From Paludibaculum fermentans (GTDB taxonomy: Bacteria; Acidobacteriota; Terriglobia; Bryobacterales; Bryobacteraceae), in NCBI RefSeq assembly GCF_015277775.1, contig NZ_CP063849.1, positions 8,261,501 to 8,325,500 of the forward strand: a DNA stretch of 64,000 nt. Reading direction: 5' to 3'. Below the pieces are notes generated by a model. That model did no database searches. It was not told the DNA's origin and saw only the letters and a list, made by a program, of their open reading frames with translations. Of the stretch, positions 1-9,222 are shown piece by piece. Numbering within the stretch: position 1 is the stretch's first letter; the number at the start of each line of letters is the position of its first letter. The position numbers and the translations under genes were made by a program.

Positions 1-771
1 CATCTCCTCGAGATTCGATTGCGAAAAATCGCGGCCGCGCGCCGCCAGTTGTTGCTCGACGTGGGCGAACCGTTGGCGGAACTTGGTGTTGGTGCGGCGC
101 AGGGCCTGCTCCGGATCGACTTTCAGAAAGCGGGCCACGTTCACGATGGTGAAGAGCAGATCGCCCAGCTCGCCCTCCACGTCGTGGATGTTCTCGCGGC
201 TGCGCGCCTCGGCCAGTTCGTCGAGTTCTTCGCGAACCTTGTCCAGCACCTGGTCGATGTCGGGCCAATCGAAACCGGCGCCGGCGGCTTTGCGCGAGAT
301 CTGGGCAGCCTCGGTCAATGCCGGCTGGGCCTTCAGCACGTTGTCCAGCATCCCCTTGGGCTTCTCGCCTTTGTCCTTCTTTTCCTGCTGCTTGATCTCG
401 TCCCAGCGGCGCAGCACCTGTTCGGAGGTTTTGGCGTCGCCGGCGCCGAAAACGTGGGGGTGGCGGCGGATCAGCTTCTCGTTAATGGCGTCGAGCGAGT
501 CCCCGATGTGGAACAGCCCTTCCTCGGCGGCCATCTGGGCATAGAAGACGACCTGCAGGGTGAGATCGCCCAATTCCTCAGCCAAACCGGGGAAGTCGCG
601 CCGGTCGATGGCGTCCATCACTTCGTAGGTTTCTTCGAGGGTGTACGGCTTGATGGAATCGTAATTTTGTTCACGATCCCACGGGCATCCGTCGGGAGCG
701 CGGAGGCGGGCCATGATCTCAACCAATCGCTGGAATTTCTCACCAGCGGATGGATTGCTTGGGTCTGACAT
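1..771 (-). CDS. mazG: MazG nucleoside triphosphate pyrophosphohydrolase (3' end outside window)
   Basis: Housekeeping enzyme that hydrolyses nucleoside triphosphates to monophosphate and pyrophosphate. The frame starts at an ATG at 771 and is still open at base 1 after 257 codons, near the usual length of about 260 residues for two-domain MazG, so only a few C-terminal residues should be missing. Two MazG domains are visible. The first carries the conserved PDGCPWDREQ stretch (from about residue 26) and a metal-binding helix EELGDL. The second carries EELDELAEA and GELGDLLF around residues 190-215. It is divergent from the acetyltransferase starting at 807, so the 35 bases between them must hold both promoters. 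Confidence 0.93.
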   Translation of the reverse strand, partial: MSDPSNPSAGEKFQRLVEIMARLRAPDGCPWDREQNYDSIKPYTLEETYEVMDAIDRRDFPGLAEELGDLTLQVVFYAQMAAEEGLFHIGDSLDAINEKLIRRHPHVFGAGDAKTSEQVLRRWDEIKQQEKKDKGEKPKGMLDNVLKAQPALTEAAQISRKAAGAGFDWPDIDQVLDKVREELDELAEARSRENIHDVEGELGDLLFTIVNVARFLKVDPEQALRRTNTKFRQRFAHVEQQLAARGRDFSQSNLEEM

Positions 772-806
772 TGCGAGGGGAAATTCCAGCGTAACATAAC
801 GGAAAT

Positions 807-1268
807 ATGGACCTTCACGTTGCAGAGACAGCGGCCGACTTCGAGATCGCCCGCGAGTTGTTCCGCGAGTACGCCCAAACGCCCGGAGTGTCGGTGTGCG
901 TGGTGGGGTTTGAGGAGGAGTTGTCCTCGCTGGAGACCGCGTATGAGGCAGTGGTACTGGCGGTTCACGAAGGCTCAGCGGTTGGTTGCGGCGCCATGCG
1001 TCCGTTGGGCGGCGGCTCGGCGGAGATGAAGAGATTGTATGTGCGGCCGTTCTTCCGGGGTCTGAAGGCGGGCCGGGCGATGGCGGAGTGGTTGATTGAG
1101 GCGGCCCGTTCGCGGGGGTACTCGGCTCTGCGGTTGGATACGCTGCCTTCCATGGAGGCTGCCCAATCCCTATACAGGGCACTGGGATTCCAGGTGATTC
1201 CGCCCTATTCCCAGGCGAATCCGGCGGAGGCGATCTGCTATGAACTATGGCTGCGGGCGGCCGAGTGA
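807..1268 (+). CDS. GNAT family N-acetyltransferase
   Basis: A 153-residue protein of the GNAT superfamily, which moves an acetyl group from acetyl-CoA to an amine. The acetyl-CoA binding region is recognisable around residues 73-95: an EMKRLYV beta strand followed by a variant pyrophosphate loop (RGLKAGRA) and a helix. The C-terminal part has the usual AQSLYRALGF motif near residue 120. The substrate cannot be read from the sequence. The stop overlaps the start of the next gene on the same strand, so the two are probably translated together. Confidence 0.85.
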   Translation: MDLHVAETAADFEIARELFREYAQTPGVSVCVVGFEEELSSLETAYEAVVLAVHEGSAVGCGAMRPLGGGSAEMKRLYVRPFFRGLKAGRAMAEWLIEAARSRGYSALRLDTLPSMEAAQSLYRALGFQVIPPYSQANPAEAICYELWLRAAE

Positions 1269-2542
1269 GGGGGGTGGTCGCGTTTGTGGCTCTGGCGAGG
1301 CTGGCCGCGGCATCGCCATACTTCGGGGTGCAGGTGGTGGACGACCAGACCGGCCGGGGCGTGCCACTGGTCGAGTTGAAACTGCAAAACGACGTGAAGT
1401 ATTTCACGGATTCCAACGGCTGGGCCGCGCTGAATGAGCCGTCACTCATGGGCCGCGAGGTGTTCGTCGAGGTGACCAGCGACGGCTATGAGTATCCGGA
1501 CAAATTGGTCTTCGGCCGGGGGTTGCTGCTGCGGCTGAGTCCCGGCGGGCGGGCCACGGTGAAGATTCGACGGAAGATGCTTGCTGAGCGGTTGTATCGG
1601 GTGACCGGAGAAGGCATCTACCGCGACACAGTCCTGCTCGGGCAGAAGGCTCCGATTCGGGCACCGCTGCTGAATGGCCAAGTGCTGGGGCAGGACACGG
1701 CTACAACGGCGCTCTACCAGGGCAAGCTCTTCTGGATCTGGGGCGACACCATCGGGCCGGACTTCTGGAACTTCAGCGTGTCCGGCGCCACCAGCGAATT
1801 GCCCGGACGGGGCGGACTGGATCCCGGAACCGGTGTGGATCTCCACTATTTTGTGGAGGGTAAGGGACGGTCGAAAGGCATGCTGCGATTGCCGCGGCCG
1901 GGGTTGGTGTGGATCGAGGGATTGATCACGGTGAAGGACCCGGCGGGCCGCGAACGGCTGCTGGCAACCTATACTCGCCAGGATGGATTGAAGCCTCCAG
2001 ACGAGTGCGGCGTGGCTTTGTTCGACGATGCGAAGGCGCAGTTCGAATCCTGGGTCCAGATGCCGTGCAGGAAGAGCCACTACTCCGCGCATCCGTTCCG
2101 GCACGACGGGTATTGGTACCTATACCCGTGGCTGCGGGTGAAGGAGGATTGGGCGGCGATTCAGGACCCTGCCCAGTGGGAAGAGCGCAAGGTGCAGCCT
2201 CCGCCAAAGGCCACGCGCATTTCCTGTGTGGTGTGGAATGAGTACCGCCGCCGCTGGATCATGCTGCTGGAGAAAACGGGCGTGGTTTCTTACGCCGAAG
2301 CCACGGCTCCAGAGGGGCCGTACGGACCGGCGGTGGAGATCCTCCGGCACGAGCACTACAACTTCTACAACGTAGTCGCGCACCCGTACTTCGACCAGGA
2401 GGGCGGGAAAGTGATCTATCTGGAGGGGACTTACACCGATTCATTCAGCGACGCCAAACAGAAGACCCCGCGCTACAACTACAACCAGGTGATGTACCGG
2501 CTGCGGCTGGACGATCCGAGACTACAAGAGGCGCAACGCTAG
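1247..2542 (+). CDS. secreted protein of unknown function, possible propeller-type hydrolase
   Basis: Protein of up to 431 residues. The ATG at 1247 overlaps the upstream gene by 22 bases. A GTG at 1265 overlapping the upstream TGA (GTGA) gives a better N-terminus, a short signal-like stretch ending AAAS. Residues about 25-95 look like a small beta-sandwich (QVVDDQTGRGVPLVELKL). The rest, with repeated strand patterns such as GKLFWIWGDT and GYWYLYPWLR, resembles beta-propeller sugar-active proteins. No catalytic motif could be assigned. Family known only as conserved hypothetical to me. Confidence 0.75.
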   Translation: MAAGGRVRGVVAFVALARLAAASPYFGVQVVDDQTGRGVPLVELKLQNDVKYFTDSNGWAALNEPSLMGREVFVEVTSDGYEYPDKLVFGRGLLLRLSPGGRATVKIRRKMLAERLYRVTGEGIYRDTVLLGQKAPIRAPLLNGQVLGQDTATTALYQGKLFWIWGDTIGPDFWNFSVSGATSELPGRGGLDPGTGVDLHYFVEGKGRSKGMLRLPRPGLVWIEGLITVKDPAGRERLLATYTRQDGLKPPDECGVALFDDAKAQFESWVQMPCRKSHYSAHPFRHDGYWYLYPWLRVKEDWAAIQDPAQWEERKVQPPPKATRISCVVWNEYRRRWIMLLEKTGVVSYAEATAPEGPYGPAVEILRHEHYNFYNVVAHPYFDQEGGKVIYLEGTYTDSFSDAKQKTPRYNYNQVMYRLRLDDPRLQEAQR

Positions 2543-2605
2543 CCGCATTGCGCCCCTCCTCCGGCTTGCTTGATCGGAACACAGTCGGCAAACCCGTCTG
2601 AAATT

Positions 2606-2628
2606 GGCTCACCTCCTCCAGGTGAGCC
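2606..2628. other. perfect 9-bp hairpin in the 2543-2756 intergenic stretch
   Basis: GGCTCACCT and AGGTGAGCC form a perfect 9-bp stem with a CCTCC loop, 63 bases after the stop of the preceding gene. No T-run follows on either strand, so it is not a standard intrinsic terminator, although it could slow polymerase or be an RNA structure. The rest of the 214-base gap shows no gene. Confidence 0.4.
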
Positions 2629-2756
2629 GCCTCCGAGCAGGCCAGGACTTTGCGGATCCGAACGTCCATACAGCCGGTACCGTATCGTGCGGTCAGCGCC
2701 GGAATCGTTACATGGCGGCGCGAAAAAAACCAAAGGCGTGGCCTAGACTGGATAGG

Positions 2757-3236
2757 ATGCTGGAAGTTCGCCGTGCGAGCGCCGCCGAGGCGCCGATTCT
2801 ACTCGACCTGATCCGGGCGCTGGCCGATTACGAGAAACTGGATCCGCCAACACCGGAGGCGCAAGGCCGTCTTGTGCAGGACATCTTCGGCGACAAGCCG
2901 CGCCTCGACGCTTTTCTGGCCTTCGTCGATGGGCAACCCGCCGGCTATGCCCTGGTGCTGGAGACCTACTCCAGTTTTCTGGCGCTGCCCACCCTCTATC
3001 TGGAAGACATTTTCGTCAAGACAGACTTCCGGGGGCAGGGAGCCGGCGCCGCCCTGTTCCGCGAGATGGTGGCTGAGGCGCACCGGCGGGGTTGCGGCCG
3101 GATGGAATGGGTCGTGCTGGACTGGAACCGGCTGGCACAGGATTTCTATGCCAAGTTCGGCGCCAAGCACCTGAACGACTGGATGACCATGCGCCTGGTG
3201 CAGGACGATTTCGCACAGATCCTGAAAAAGGATTGA
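2757..3236 (+). CDS. GNAT N-acetyltransferase, spermidine/diamine-acetyltransferase-like
   Basis: A 159-residue acetyltransferase. The frame is open upstream to 2604, but the ATG at 2757 puts the conserved N-terminus (LEVRRASAAEAPILLDLIR) at residue 2. Features typical of the SSAT-like branch of GNAT enzymes are visible: LADYEKL near residue 28, YLEDIFVK followed by the acetyl-CoA loop RGQGAGAALF around residue 95, then EWVVLDWNRLAQDFYAKFGA. Such enzymes acetylate polyamines or other small amines; the exact substrate is inference. The next gene starts 21 bases downstream and may be cotranscribed. Confidence 0.87.
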   Translation: MLEVRRASAAEAPILLDLIRALADYEKLDPPTPEAQGRLVQDIFGDKPRLDAFLAFVDGQPAGYALVLETYSSFLALPTLYLEDIFVKTDFRGQGAGAALFREMVAEAHRRGCGRMEWVVLDWNRLAQDFYAKFGAKHLNDWMTMRLVQDDFAQILKKD

Positions 3237-3257
3237 ACAGTCTGAAATAATAAGACG

Positions 3258-4043
3258 GTGCGTCGTACCACCACTCTCTGGATTCTTGCCTTTCTCGTCA
3301 CTGTGGCCTCCGCCGTCTACCAGCGGATGACCGGGCCCAGTTACCCCGTCCGGGGCAAGGTGAAACTGGCGGGTGCGGAGATCGGGTTCCGGTTGCCCCG
3401 ATCCCAGGGGGACGGCGACGCCGAAGTCCGTGTACCCGTCGCAGACCCGGCGGTGGAGGGCACACTAGGCTGGAAGCGCTTCAAAACCAACGATGCCTGG
3501 ACCTACACCAAGTTGAACCGCCAGTCCGGCGACCTTGTGGGGCGCCTGCCGCACCAGCCTCCGGCGGGCAAGTTGATGTACAGGGTAGTGCTCCAGAAGG
3601 ACATGGAGCGGGTATCGCTACACGGCCAACCGGTGGTGATCCGGTTCAAAGGCGAGGTGCCGCAGGCCGTACTGGTGGTCCACATCTTCTGTATGTTCGT
3701 GGGGATGCTGCTCTCGACCCGCGCGGGGCTGGAGTTCTTCCGGCCGGAACCCAAGTACGCCAACCTGATTTTGGCTTCGATTGGGCTTCTGACGGTCGGC
3801 GGGCTGATGTTGGGCCCGGTGGTGCAGAAATATGCGTTCGGAGCCTACTGGACCGGGTGGCCGTTCGGCACCGACCTGACGGACAACAAGACGGCGGTGG
3901 CCTGGTTGGCGTGGGTGATTGCCTGGCTGAAGACACGCAGAAACCCCAAGGCGGGGGCATGGGCGCTGGGCGCGGCGATTGTCACGCTGGTGGTCTTCGG
4001 GATCCCCCACAGCCTGTTCGGCAGTGAACTGAAGTACGACTGA
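3258..4043 (+). CDS. integral membrane protein of unknown function
   Basis: Protein of 261 residues starting with GTG. Residues 5-20 are a signal anchor. About 105 residues of periplasmic beta-rich domain follow, then four hydrophobic segments (about 135-155, 170-190, 213-228 and 235-255). The motif GPVVQKYAFGAYWTGWPFG followed by DLTDNKT is strikingly conserved-looking and suggests a defined family of membrane proteins, but I cannot name a function. Its stop lies one base from the stop of the convergent gene at 4045, leaving no room for a separate terminator. Confidence 0.8.
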   Translation: MRRTTTLWILAFLVTVASAVYQRMTGPSYPVRGKVKLAGAEIGFRLPRSQGDGDAEVRVPVADPAVEGTLGWKRFKTNDAWTYTKLNRQSGDLVGRLPHQPPAGKLMYRVVLQKDMERVSLHGQPVVIRFKGEVPQAVLVVHIFCMFVGMLLSTRAGLEFFRPEPKYANLILASIGLLTVGGLMLGPVVQKYAFGAYWTGWPFGTDLTDNKTAVAWLAWVIAWLKTRRNPKAGAWALGAAIVTLVVFGIPHSLFGSELKYD

Positions 4044-4044
4044 T

Positions 4045-5223
4045 TTAGAACAGACGCAGGAACGATTCCGGCGGACGCGCGGCCTTCATGCGGCGGAACC
4101 ATCCGCAGGCAGGAAAAAGGAGCGCTACACCGCCGAGCCAGACCGCGTAGAGGACCCAGCGGTCCGGGGCGGCGTCCCGGAAGATCGCCAGCCGCAGCAG
4201 GCAGAAGAGCCACAGGTGCGCCAGATAGAAGAACAACGGCGCCTGGCCATAGCCGGTCAGCAGCCGGCGCAGCGGATCCAGCCACGACCCGGCCCTATAA
4301 ATCAAAGAGAGAAGAGAGAGGTTGATGCCCAGGGTGAGCAGGCAGAAGGCTAGGCTGGGCGGATACTTGATCACCGTGAGAAACGACTGCAGGCTGTTGC
4401 CGGTGGGCATCATCAGGTTGCCGAAGCCTCCGCCGTAGCGGATGCCGGCGAAACCCACCAGGTAAGCAAGCCCCATGGGAAGCAGTGCGCGAAGAGCCCG
4501 GTTCGTGTCGTTCCGCAGAAGATGGGCAAACCCGACGCCGAGCGCGCAGATTCCAAACCACGGCAGCAGCGGGTACATGGAAGCGACGACGCCAACGGAG
4601 CCGGGTACGACGAAGAGGTGCATCACGACACCGGCGGAGCCCTCATTGCCGTGGAGTGTCGGGATGAGGAAATTGGGGGCCATGATGGCAATAAACGCCA
4701 TGGCCAACCAGGATCGGCGGCTGAGGCCCAGCAAAGGAGCGCTGAGCAGCATCGTCAAGCCGAGAGTCACCAGCACCGTCAGCACGACGATGGGCATCTG
4801 ATCGCCAGAGATCGGAGCCATGCTGGTGCCGGCCGGACTGAAGCGCTCAGGCAGTAGCCACACCACCATTTCGAAGACGTAGCTGACCAGAATGAGCAAC
4901 GCGCCGCGGCCCATGAGGTGGCGAGTGACCCGAGTCTCGCTCCAGCCCGCCTCCAGGCGCGAAGCGCGGAAGTAGACGAGTCCGGCGCCCATCAGGAAGA
5001 AAAAGCCCGGCGCACAGAGGTGAGTGATCCAGCGCGTGAAGAACCAGCCGGCGTCCTGGTAATGCGGCAGGCCCATGTTCCAGTATTCAAAGGGGTGGAC
5101 GCGGCTGATGAAGAAGCTGGCGTGATCCAGCGCCATCAGGACCATGATGAGCCCGCGCAGCGTGTCGAGCGCACTCAGCCTCACGGTGGCTGGACGAGGG
5201 GTAAAGTTGGACGCACTGCTCAT
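4045..5223 (-). CDS. DUF1624/HGSNAT-like multispanning membrane acyltransferase
   Basis: A 392-residue protein with about ten hydrophobic segments. The N-terminal motif RLSALDTLRGLIMVLMALDH is diagnostic of the family related to human heparan-alpha-glucosaminide N-acetyltransferase, in which a membrane histidine carries the acetyl group during transfer to a sugar. The ATG at 5223 is chosen over the longer frame from 5334 because it has an AGGAAA ribosome site a few bases upstream and leaves a typical N-terminus. The acceptor in bacteria is unknown. It is divergent from the efflux operon at 5418. Confidence 0.85.
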   Translation of the reverse strand: MSSASNFTPRPATVRLSALDTLRGLIMVLMALDHASFFISRVHPFEYWNMGLPHYQDAGWFFTRWITHLCAPGFFFLMGAGLVYFRASRLEAGWSETRVTRHLMGRGALLILVSYVFEMVVWLLPERFSPAGTSMAPISGDQMPIVVLTVLVTLGLTMLLSAPLLGLSRRSWLAMAFIAIMAPNFLIPTLHGNEGSAGVVMHLFVVPGSVGVVASMYPLLPWFGICALGVGFAHLLRNDTNRALRALLPMGLAYLVGFAGIRYGGGFGNLMMPTGNSLQSFLTVIKYPPSLAFCLLTLGINLSLLSLIYRAGSWLDPLRRLLTGYGQAPLFFYLAHLWLFCLLRLAIFRDAAPDRWVLYAVWLGGVALLFPACGWFRRMKAARPPESFLRLF

Positions 5224-5417
5224 GGTATTTCCTGGGCCTGATCTTAATGCAGTGTACCGATTTGCCGGCGGCCGTGCCTCCTGGCATTCCGTTCCTGCGC
5301 GGTCAGATTGGCTATTACGCATTTCCCGGAACATTTGCCCTCATTCAATCGTCTGGATGATTTGAACGAAGCGCCGAAGACAGGGGCGTTTCGTGAATAC
5401 CGCAGGGAGCAGTCATC

Positions 5418-6626
5418 ATGGCAGGCAATGGTAAGAAGTCGTCGAAGCGCCGCTGGATCTGGGCGTTTGTCATCGTATTGGTTCTAGCTGGAGCGGGCGT
5501 GGGGGTCCGGGCGGCCTTGAAGCCGGATAACAAGATCGATCCATCGAAGCTCGCCAGCGTCGATCGCGGCAACATTGCCCGCAGCGTGGTGGCTACCGGC
5601 AAGATTGAGCCGCGTTCCACGGTGGAAGTGAAGTCAAAGGCCAGCGGCATCGTGAAGAAGCTGTTTGTCGACTACGGCGAGAACGTGCGGCAAGGCCAGG
5701 TGCTGGCTGAACTCGACAAGGAACTGCTGGAAGCCCAGGTGCGCGAGTCCAAGGCGAACCTGCAGGCCGCCCAGGCCGCGGAAGAGGCGGCCATGGCGTC
5801 GCTGGAACGCAATAAGGTCGAGGCGGAAGGGCCGGATGTGCCATTCACCAAGGCCGGCATGGACCGTGCCCGGCAGCTCAACAAAGAAGGCCTGATCGCC
5901 AAGAATGTGGTGGAAGACGCCGAGAAGCTGTATCAGATGGCCTTGAACAAGCAGAGTTCGGCATTTCGTACGCTGGCCGTCAGCCGGGCCGAGATTGCCA
6001 GGGCAAAGGCGCAGGTGGCGCAGGCAACGGCCGTTCTGGAACGGGTCCAGGAGGATCTGCGGAATTCGACCATCACCAGCCCCATCGATGGATTGGTGCT
6101 TTCGCGCAACGTGGAAGTGGGCAATGCGGTGAGTTCGATTGTGGTGTTGGGTTCGCAGGCCACGCTGCTGTTCACCCTGGGCGACGTCAGCGACGTGTTT
6201 GTGCGCGGGAAAGTGGATCAGGCGGACATCGGCAAAGTCTATATGGGCCAGCCGGCCCGCATCGTGGTGGAGAGCTTCCGCGACAAGAAGTTCGACGGCA
6301 AGGTCTACAAGATCGCGCCGCTGGGGGTGGAGAAAGAGAATGTCACGACGTTCGAAGTGCAGGTTTCCATCCACAATCCCGGCAATCAGCTGAAAGCCGC
6401 CATGAGCGCCAACGCCGAGATCATCATGGAAGAGAAACCGAATGTGTTGCTGGTGCCGGAAGCGGCGGTGCTTTATGACAAAGACCGCAACGCATCAGTG
6501 GAAGTGCCCGACATCGCGGCCGAGAAGGGCCGCAGGAAGCTGCCCGTTAAGCTGGGCATCTCCAACGGTGTCAAGACCGAACTGATTTCCGGCCTGACAC
6601 AGGGCCAGAAAGTCATCCTCCAGTAG
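5418..6626 (+). CDS. MacA/HlyD-type periplasmic adaptor subunit
   Basis: A 402-residue membrane fusion protein, with a basic N-terminus, one transmembrane segment (about residues 13-32), a lipoyl-like hairpin (VEVKSKASGIVKKLFVDYGE, about 71-90), a long alpha-helical coiled coil (about 100-220), and the returning half ITSPIDGLVLSRNVEVGNAV, followed by beta-barrel domains. Adaptors of this kind link an inner membrane permease to an outer membrane channel. The AGGGAG before the ATG is a good ribosome site. Two FtsX permeases follow with gaps of 3 bases each, so this is one operon. Confidence 0.92.
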   Translation: MAGNGKKSSKRRWIWAFVIVLVLAGAGVGVRAALKPDNKIDPSKLASVDRGNIARSVVATGKIEPRSTVEVKSKASGIVKKLFVDYGENVRQGQVLAELDKELLEAQVRESKANLQAAQAAEEAAMASLERNKVEAEGPDVPFTKAGMDRARQLNKEGLIAKNVVEDAEKLYQMALNKQSSAFRTLAVSRAEIARAKAQVAQATAVLERVQEDLRNSTITSPIDGLVLSRNVEVGNAVSSIVVLGSQATLLFTLGDVSDVFVRGKVDQADIGKVYMGQPARIVVESFRDKKFDGKVYKIAPLGVEKENVTTFEVQVSIHNPGNQLKAAMSANAEIIMEEKPNVLLVPEAAVLYDKDRNASVEVPDIAAEKGRRKLPVKLGISNGVKTELISGLTQGQKVILQ

Positions 6627-6629
6627 CGA

Positions 6630-7889
6630 ATGACGTTCCGCGATCTCATCTGGGACACGGTTCAAACGCTTCTGGCGCACAAGCTCCGGGCAGGCCTGAC
6701 GATGTTCGGCCTGCTCTGGGGTGTTGTGTCCATCACATTGATGACGGCCGCGGGCGATGGCCTGCGGGAGGGCCAGCGCCAGGTGTCCGCCCAGTTTGGG
6801 GAGGACATCATCATCGTGTTCGGGGGCCGCACCTCTACCCAGGTGGGAGGGGAGCGCGCCGGACGCAAAGTGATGTGGACTATCTACGATCACACGCTGC
6901 TGGCTCCGCAGACTCCATCGTGCGAGTTCGTCATCCCGGAACTGACGCGCGGCAATGTGGCGGTGCGTAGCGACTATAACTCCGCCAGCCTGTTGATCAG
7001 CGGTTCCCAGCCGCCTTACCAGCGCCTGCGGGCCCTCACCGTGGATGAAGGACGCTTCTTCTCCTGGGAGGACGACAGCAAGGGTCGCCGGGTGGCTTTC
7101 ATCGGCAGCGACGTCCGGAGGCAGTTGTTCAAAGGCCGCAAGGCACTGGGCGAGAGCCTGACGATCAATGGGATCCCCTACCAGGTCATCGGCGTGATGA
7201 AAACCAAGGAGCAGGACTCCAGCTACGATGGCCGCGACATCAACAAGATCTTCATTCCCTACGGCGCGATGGTCAGGGACTTGCCTCAGCCGCCGCCCTT
7301 CCCGCCCGGCACGATGGACCAGATGATTGTAAAGGCCTGGTCGCTGAATGTGCACGAGACGTGTGTGGCGGAAGTGCGGCGCGGGTTGGCGCGCATCCAC
7401 AATTTCGATCCCGAAGACAAGGATGCGGCCGCGATCTGGGACACGGTGGAGCAGTCGCGAGCCTTCGCCACGATGGCCGATGGGATGAAGTATTTCCTGG
7501 GGGCCATGGGCGTGGTGACGCTGCTGCTGGGCGGCATCGGCACGATGAACGTGATGCTGGTCTCGGTGCGTGAGCGGACGCGCGAGATCGGCCTCCGCAA
7601 AGCCGTCGGCGCGACACGCCGCGAGATCCTGACAATGTTCTTCCTGGAGACGTTCTTCATCGTGTTTCTGAGCGGCGGTCTTGGCCTGGGCTTTGCGCAT
7701 ATGGTCTGCCACTTCGTGAACAAACTGCAGATGCCACCGTACTTTGCCGGCCTCTGGGCCACCTGGCAGGTGGGCGCGGCCTGCGTCGCCTTGCTAGGGA
7801 TGGTGGCCTTCCTTTCGGCGCTTTACCCGGCGACCAAGGCGGCCAGCATCGATCCGATTGAGGCGCTGCGGTTTGAGGCCGGAGGCTAG
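6630..7889 (+). CDS. MacB-like FtsX permease without ATPase domain (1)
   Basis: Permease of 419 residues with the MacB architecture: an N-terminal transmembrane helix (about 18-40), a large periplasmic core domain (MacB-PCD, about 45-270), then three C-terminal helices with the FtsX signature (GGIGTMNVMLVSVRERTREI near residue 305). The ATP-binding cassette that true MacB carries at its N-terminus is absent, and no separate ATPase gene is found in this operon. It probably forms a heteromer with the next permease and works with the adaptor upstream to move a substrate out of the periplasm. Substrate unknown. Confidence 0.9.
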   Translation: MTFRDLIWDTVQTLLAHKLRAGLTMFGLLWGVVSITLMTAAGDGLREGQRQVSAQFGEDIIIVFGGRTSTQVGGERAGRKVMWTIYDHTLLAPQTPSCEFVIPELTRGNVAVRSDYNSASLLISGSQPPYQRLRALTVDEGRFFSWEDDSKGRRVAFIGSDVRRQLFKGRKALGESLTINGIPYQVIGVMKTKEQDSSYDGRDINKIFIPYGAMVRDLPQPPPFPPGTMDQMIVKAWSLNVHETCVAEVRRGLARIHNFDPEDKDAAAIWDTVEQSRAFATMADGMKYFLGAMGVVTLLLGGIGTMNVMLVSVRERTREIGLRKAVGATRREILTMFFLETFFIVFLSGGLGLGFAHMVCHFVNKLQMPPYFAGLWATWQVGAACVALLGMVAFLSALYPATKAASIDPIEALRFEAGG

Positions 7890-7892
7890 AGG

Positions 7893-9146
7893 ATGCTGAA
7901 AGAGATCCTGCTGCAGGCCTGGGACGCGCTGCGCCGCAATCCGACACGCAGCTTCCTCACCATGCTGGGCATCGTCTGGGGCATCGCAGCCGTGACTTTG
8001 CTGCTCTCTTACGGCTCAGGCTTCCGTGAGGTGATGGTCCGCACGTTCCAGAATTTCTCGAAATCGGCCATGGTCCTGTTTCCGGGGCAGACCAGTGAGA
8101 ACGCGGGCGGCGAGCGCGCCGGGAAGAGGATCCGGTTTGAGCTCGCAGACCTGGAGGCGGCCAAGGCCGAGTCGCCGCTGATCCGGATGATCTGCGCGGA
8201 AACCATCAAGCGGGTGCCGGTGACCTACCAGGACCGGGTGCAGACCGTGCCGGTGCGCGGCGTTTGTCCGGAGTTCGGCGAGATCCGCAGCGAAGTGGCC
8301 CTGGACGGCCGCTGGATCAGCAAGGACGACTTTGGGGAACGGCGGCGGGTGATCTTCCTGGGCGACTGGGTGCGCGGCAAGCTGTTTGCCGGGCGTCCGC
8401 CCATCGGCGAAACGGTGACGGTGCAGGGCGTGCGGTTCACCGTGATCGGCGTGATGGACAAGAAGATGCAGTTTGGGAACTACTACGGCCCGGACGACCG
8501 CTCCGCCTTCATCCCGTATTCGACGGCCGGTGATTTGTGGAATACACGGTATGTCAGCGACGCGGTGATCCAGCCCATCGCGCCGATGTTCGAGGACAAA
8601 GCGACAGACCAGTTCCGGGCGGCCATCGCCAAACGGCAGGGATTCAATCCCACCGACAAGCGGGCCATTACCGGCTTCGGCACCTCCAACCTGCGGCCGA
8701 TCATCGACGGGCTCACCATCGGGTTGCAGGTGCTGCTGGTCTTCATCGGCTTCCTGACGCTGACCATCGGCGGCATCGGGTTGATGAACATCCTGTTGGT
8801 GTCGGTGAATGAACGGACCAGGGAGATCGGCTTGCGCCGGGCCCTGGGCGCGAAACGGACCCATATTGCGCTGCAGTTCCTGGCCGAGGCGCTGGTACTG
8901 ACGATTGGCGGCGGAATCTTCGGCGTGCTGCTGTCGTACGCGGTGGTCTGGACGCTGCCCCCATTGCCGATGTTGGGCGCGCTGTTCGAGGATAAGAGCG
9001 GCAAGGGGGACCTGGTGCTGGCGATCCGCCCCGTGACGCTGGCGATCTCGTTCACCGTGCTGATGGTCGTGGGGATTGCGAGTGGCCTGATTCCGGCCAT
9101 CAGGGCATCCCGCATGGACCCGTCCGACGCGTTGCGGACAGAGTAA
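7893..9146 (+). CDS. MacB-like FtsX permease without ATPase domain (2)
   Basis: Second permease of the operon, 417 residues, paralogous to the one before it. Both share RAGLTMFGLLWG/RSFLTMLGIVWG at the first helix and the (N/R)ERTREIGLR signature after the second helix. The periplasmic core (about 45-270) contains the GGERAGKRIRFELADLEAAK region typical of MacB-PCD. It begins 3 bases after the upstream stop. No Walker A or B motif is present, so energy must come from an ATPase encoded elsewhere. The following TPR frame opens inside its end. Confidence 0.9.
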   Translation: MLKEILLQAWDALRRNPTRSFLTMLGIVWGIAAVTLLLSYGSGFREVMVRTFQNFSKSAMVLFPGQTSENAGGERAGKRIRFELADLEAAKAESPLIRMICAETIKRVPVTYQDRVQTVPVRGVCPEFGEIRSEVALDGRWISKDDFGERRRVIFLGDWVRGKLFAGRPPIGETVTVQGVRFTVIGVMDKKMQFGNYYGPDDRSAFIPYSTAGDLWNTRYVSDAVIQPIAPMFEDKATDQFRAAIAKRQGFNPTDKRAITGFGTSNLRPIIDGLTIGLQVLLVFIGFLTLTIGGIGLMNILLVSVNERTREIGLRRALGAKRTHIALQFLAEALVLTIGGGIFGVLLSYAVVWTLPPLPMLGALFEDKSGKGDLVLAIRPVTLAISFTVLMVVGIASGLIPAIRASRMDPSDALRTE

Positions 9147-9222
9147 ACTCGAAGCTCTGGCACTGGTCCTCTTAGCGCTGCTGCTCGCCGTCCCGCCCGC
9201 CGATGAGGCTTACAGGCAAGGT

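Noticed and set aside
2543-2669. Minus-strand fragment MDVRIRKVLACSEAAHLEEV looking faintly like an AraC-type helix
   Set aside because: Too short and too weak a likeness. The frame continues as antisense of the upstream gene.
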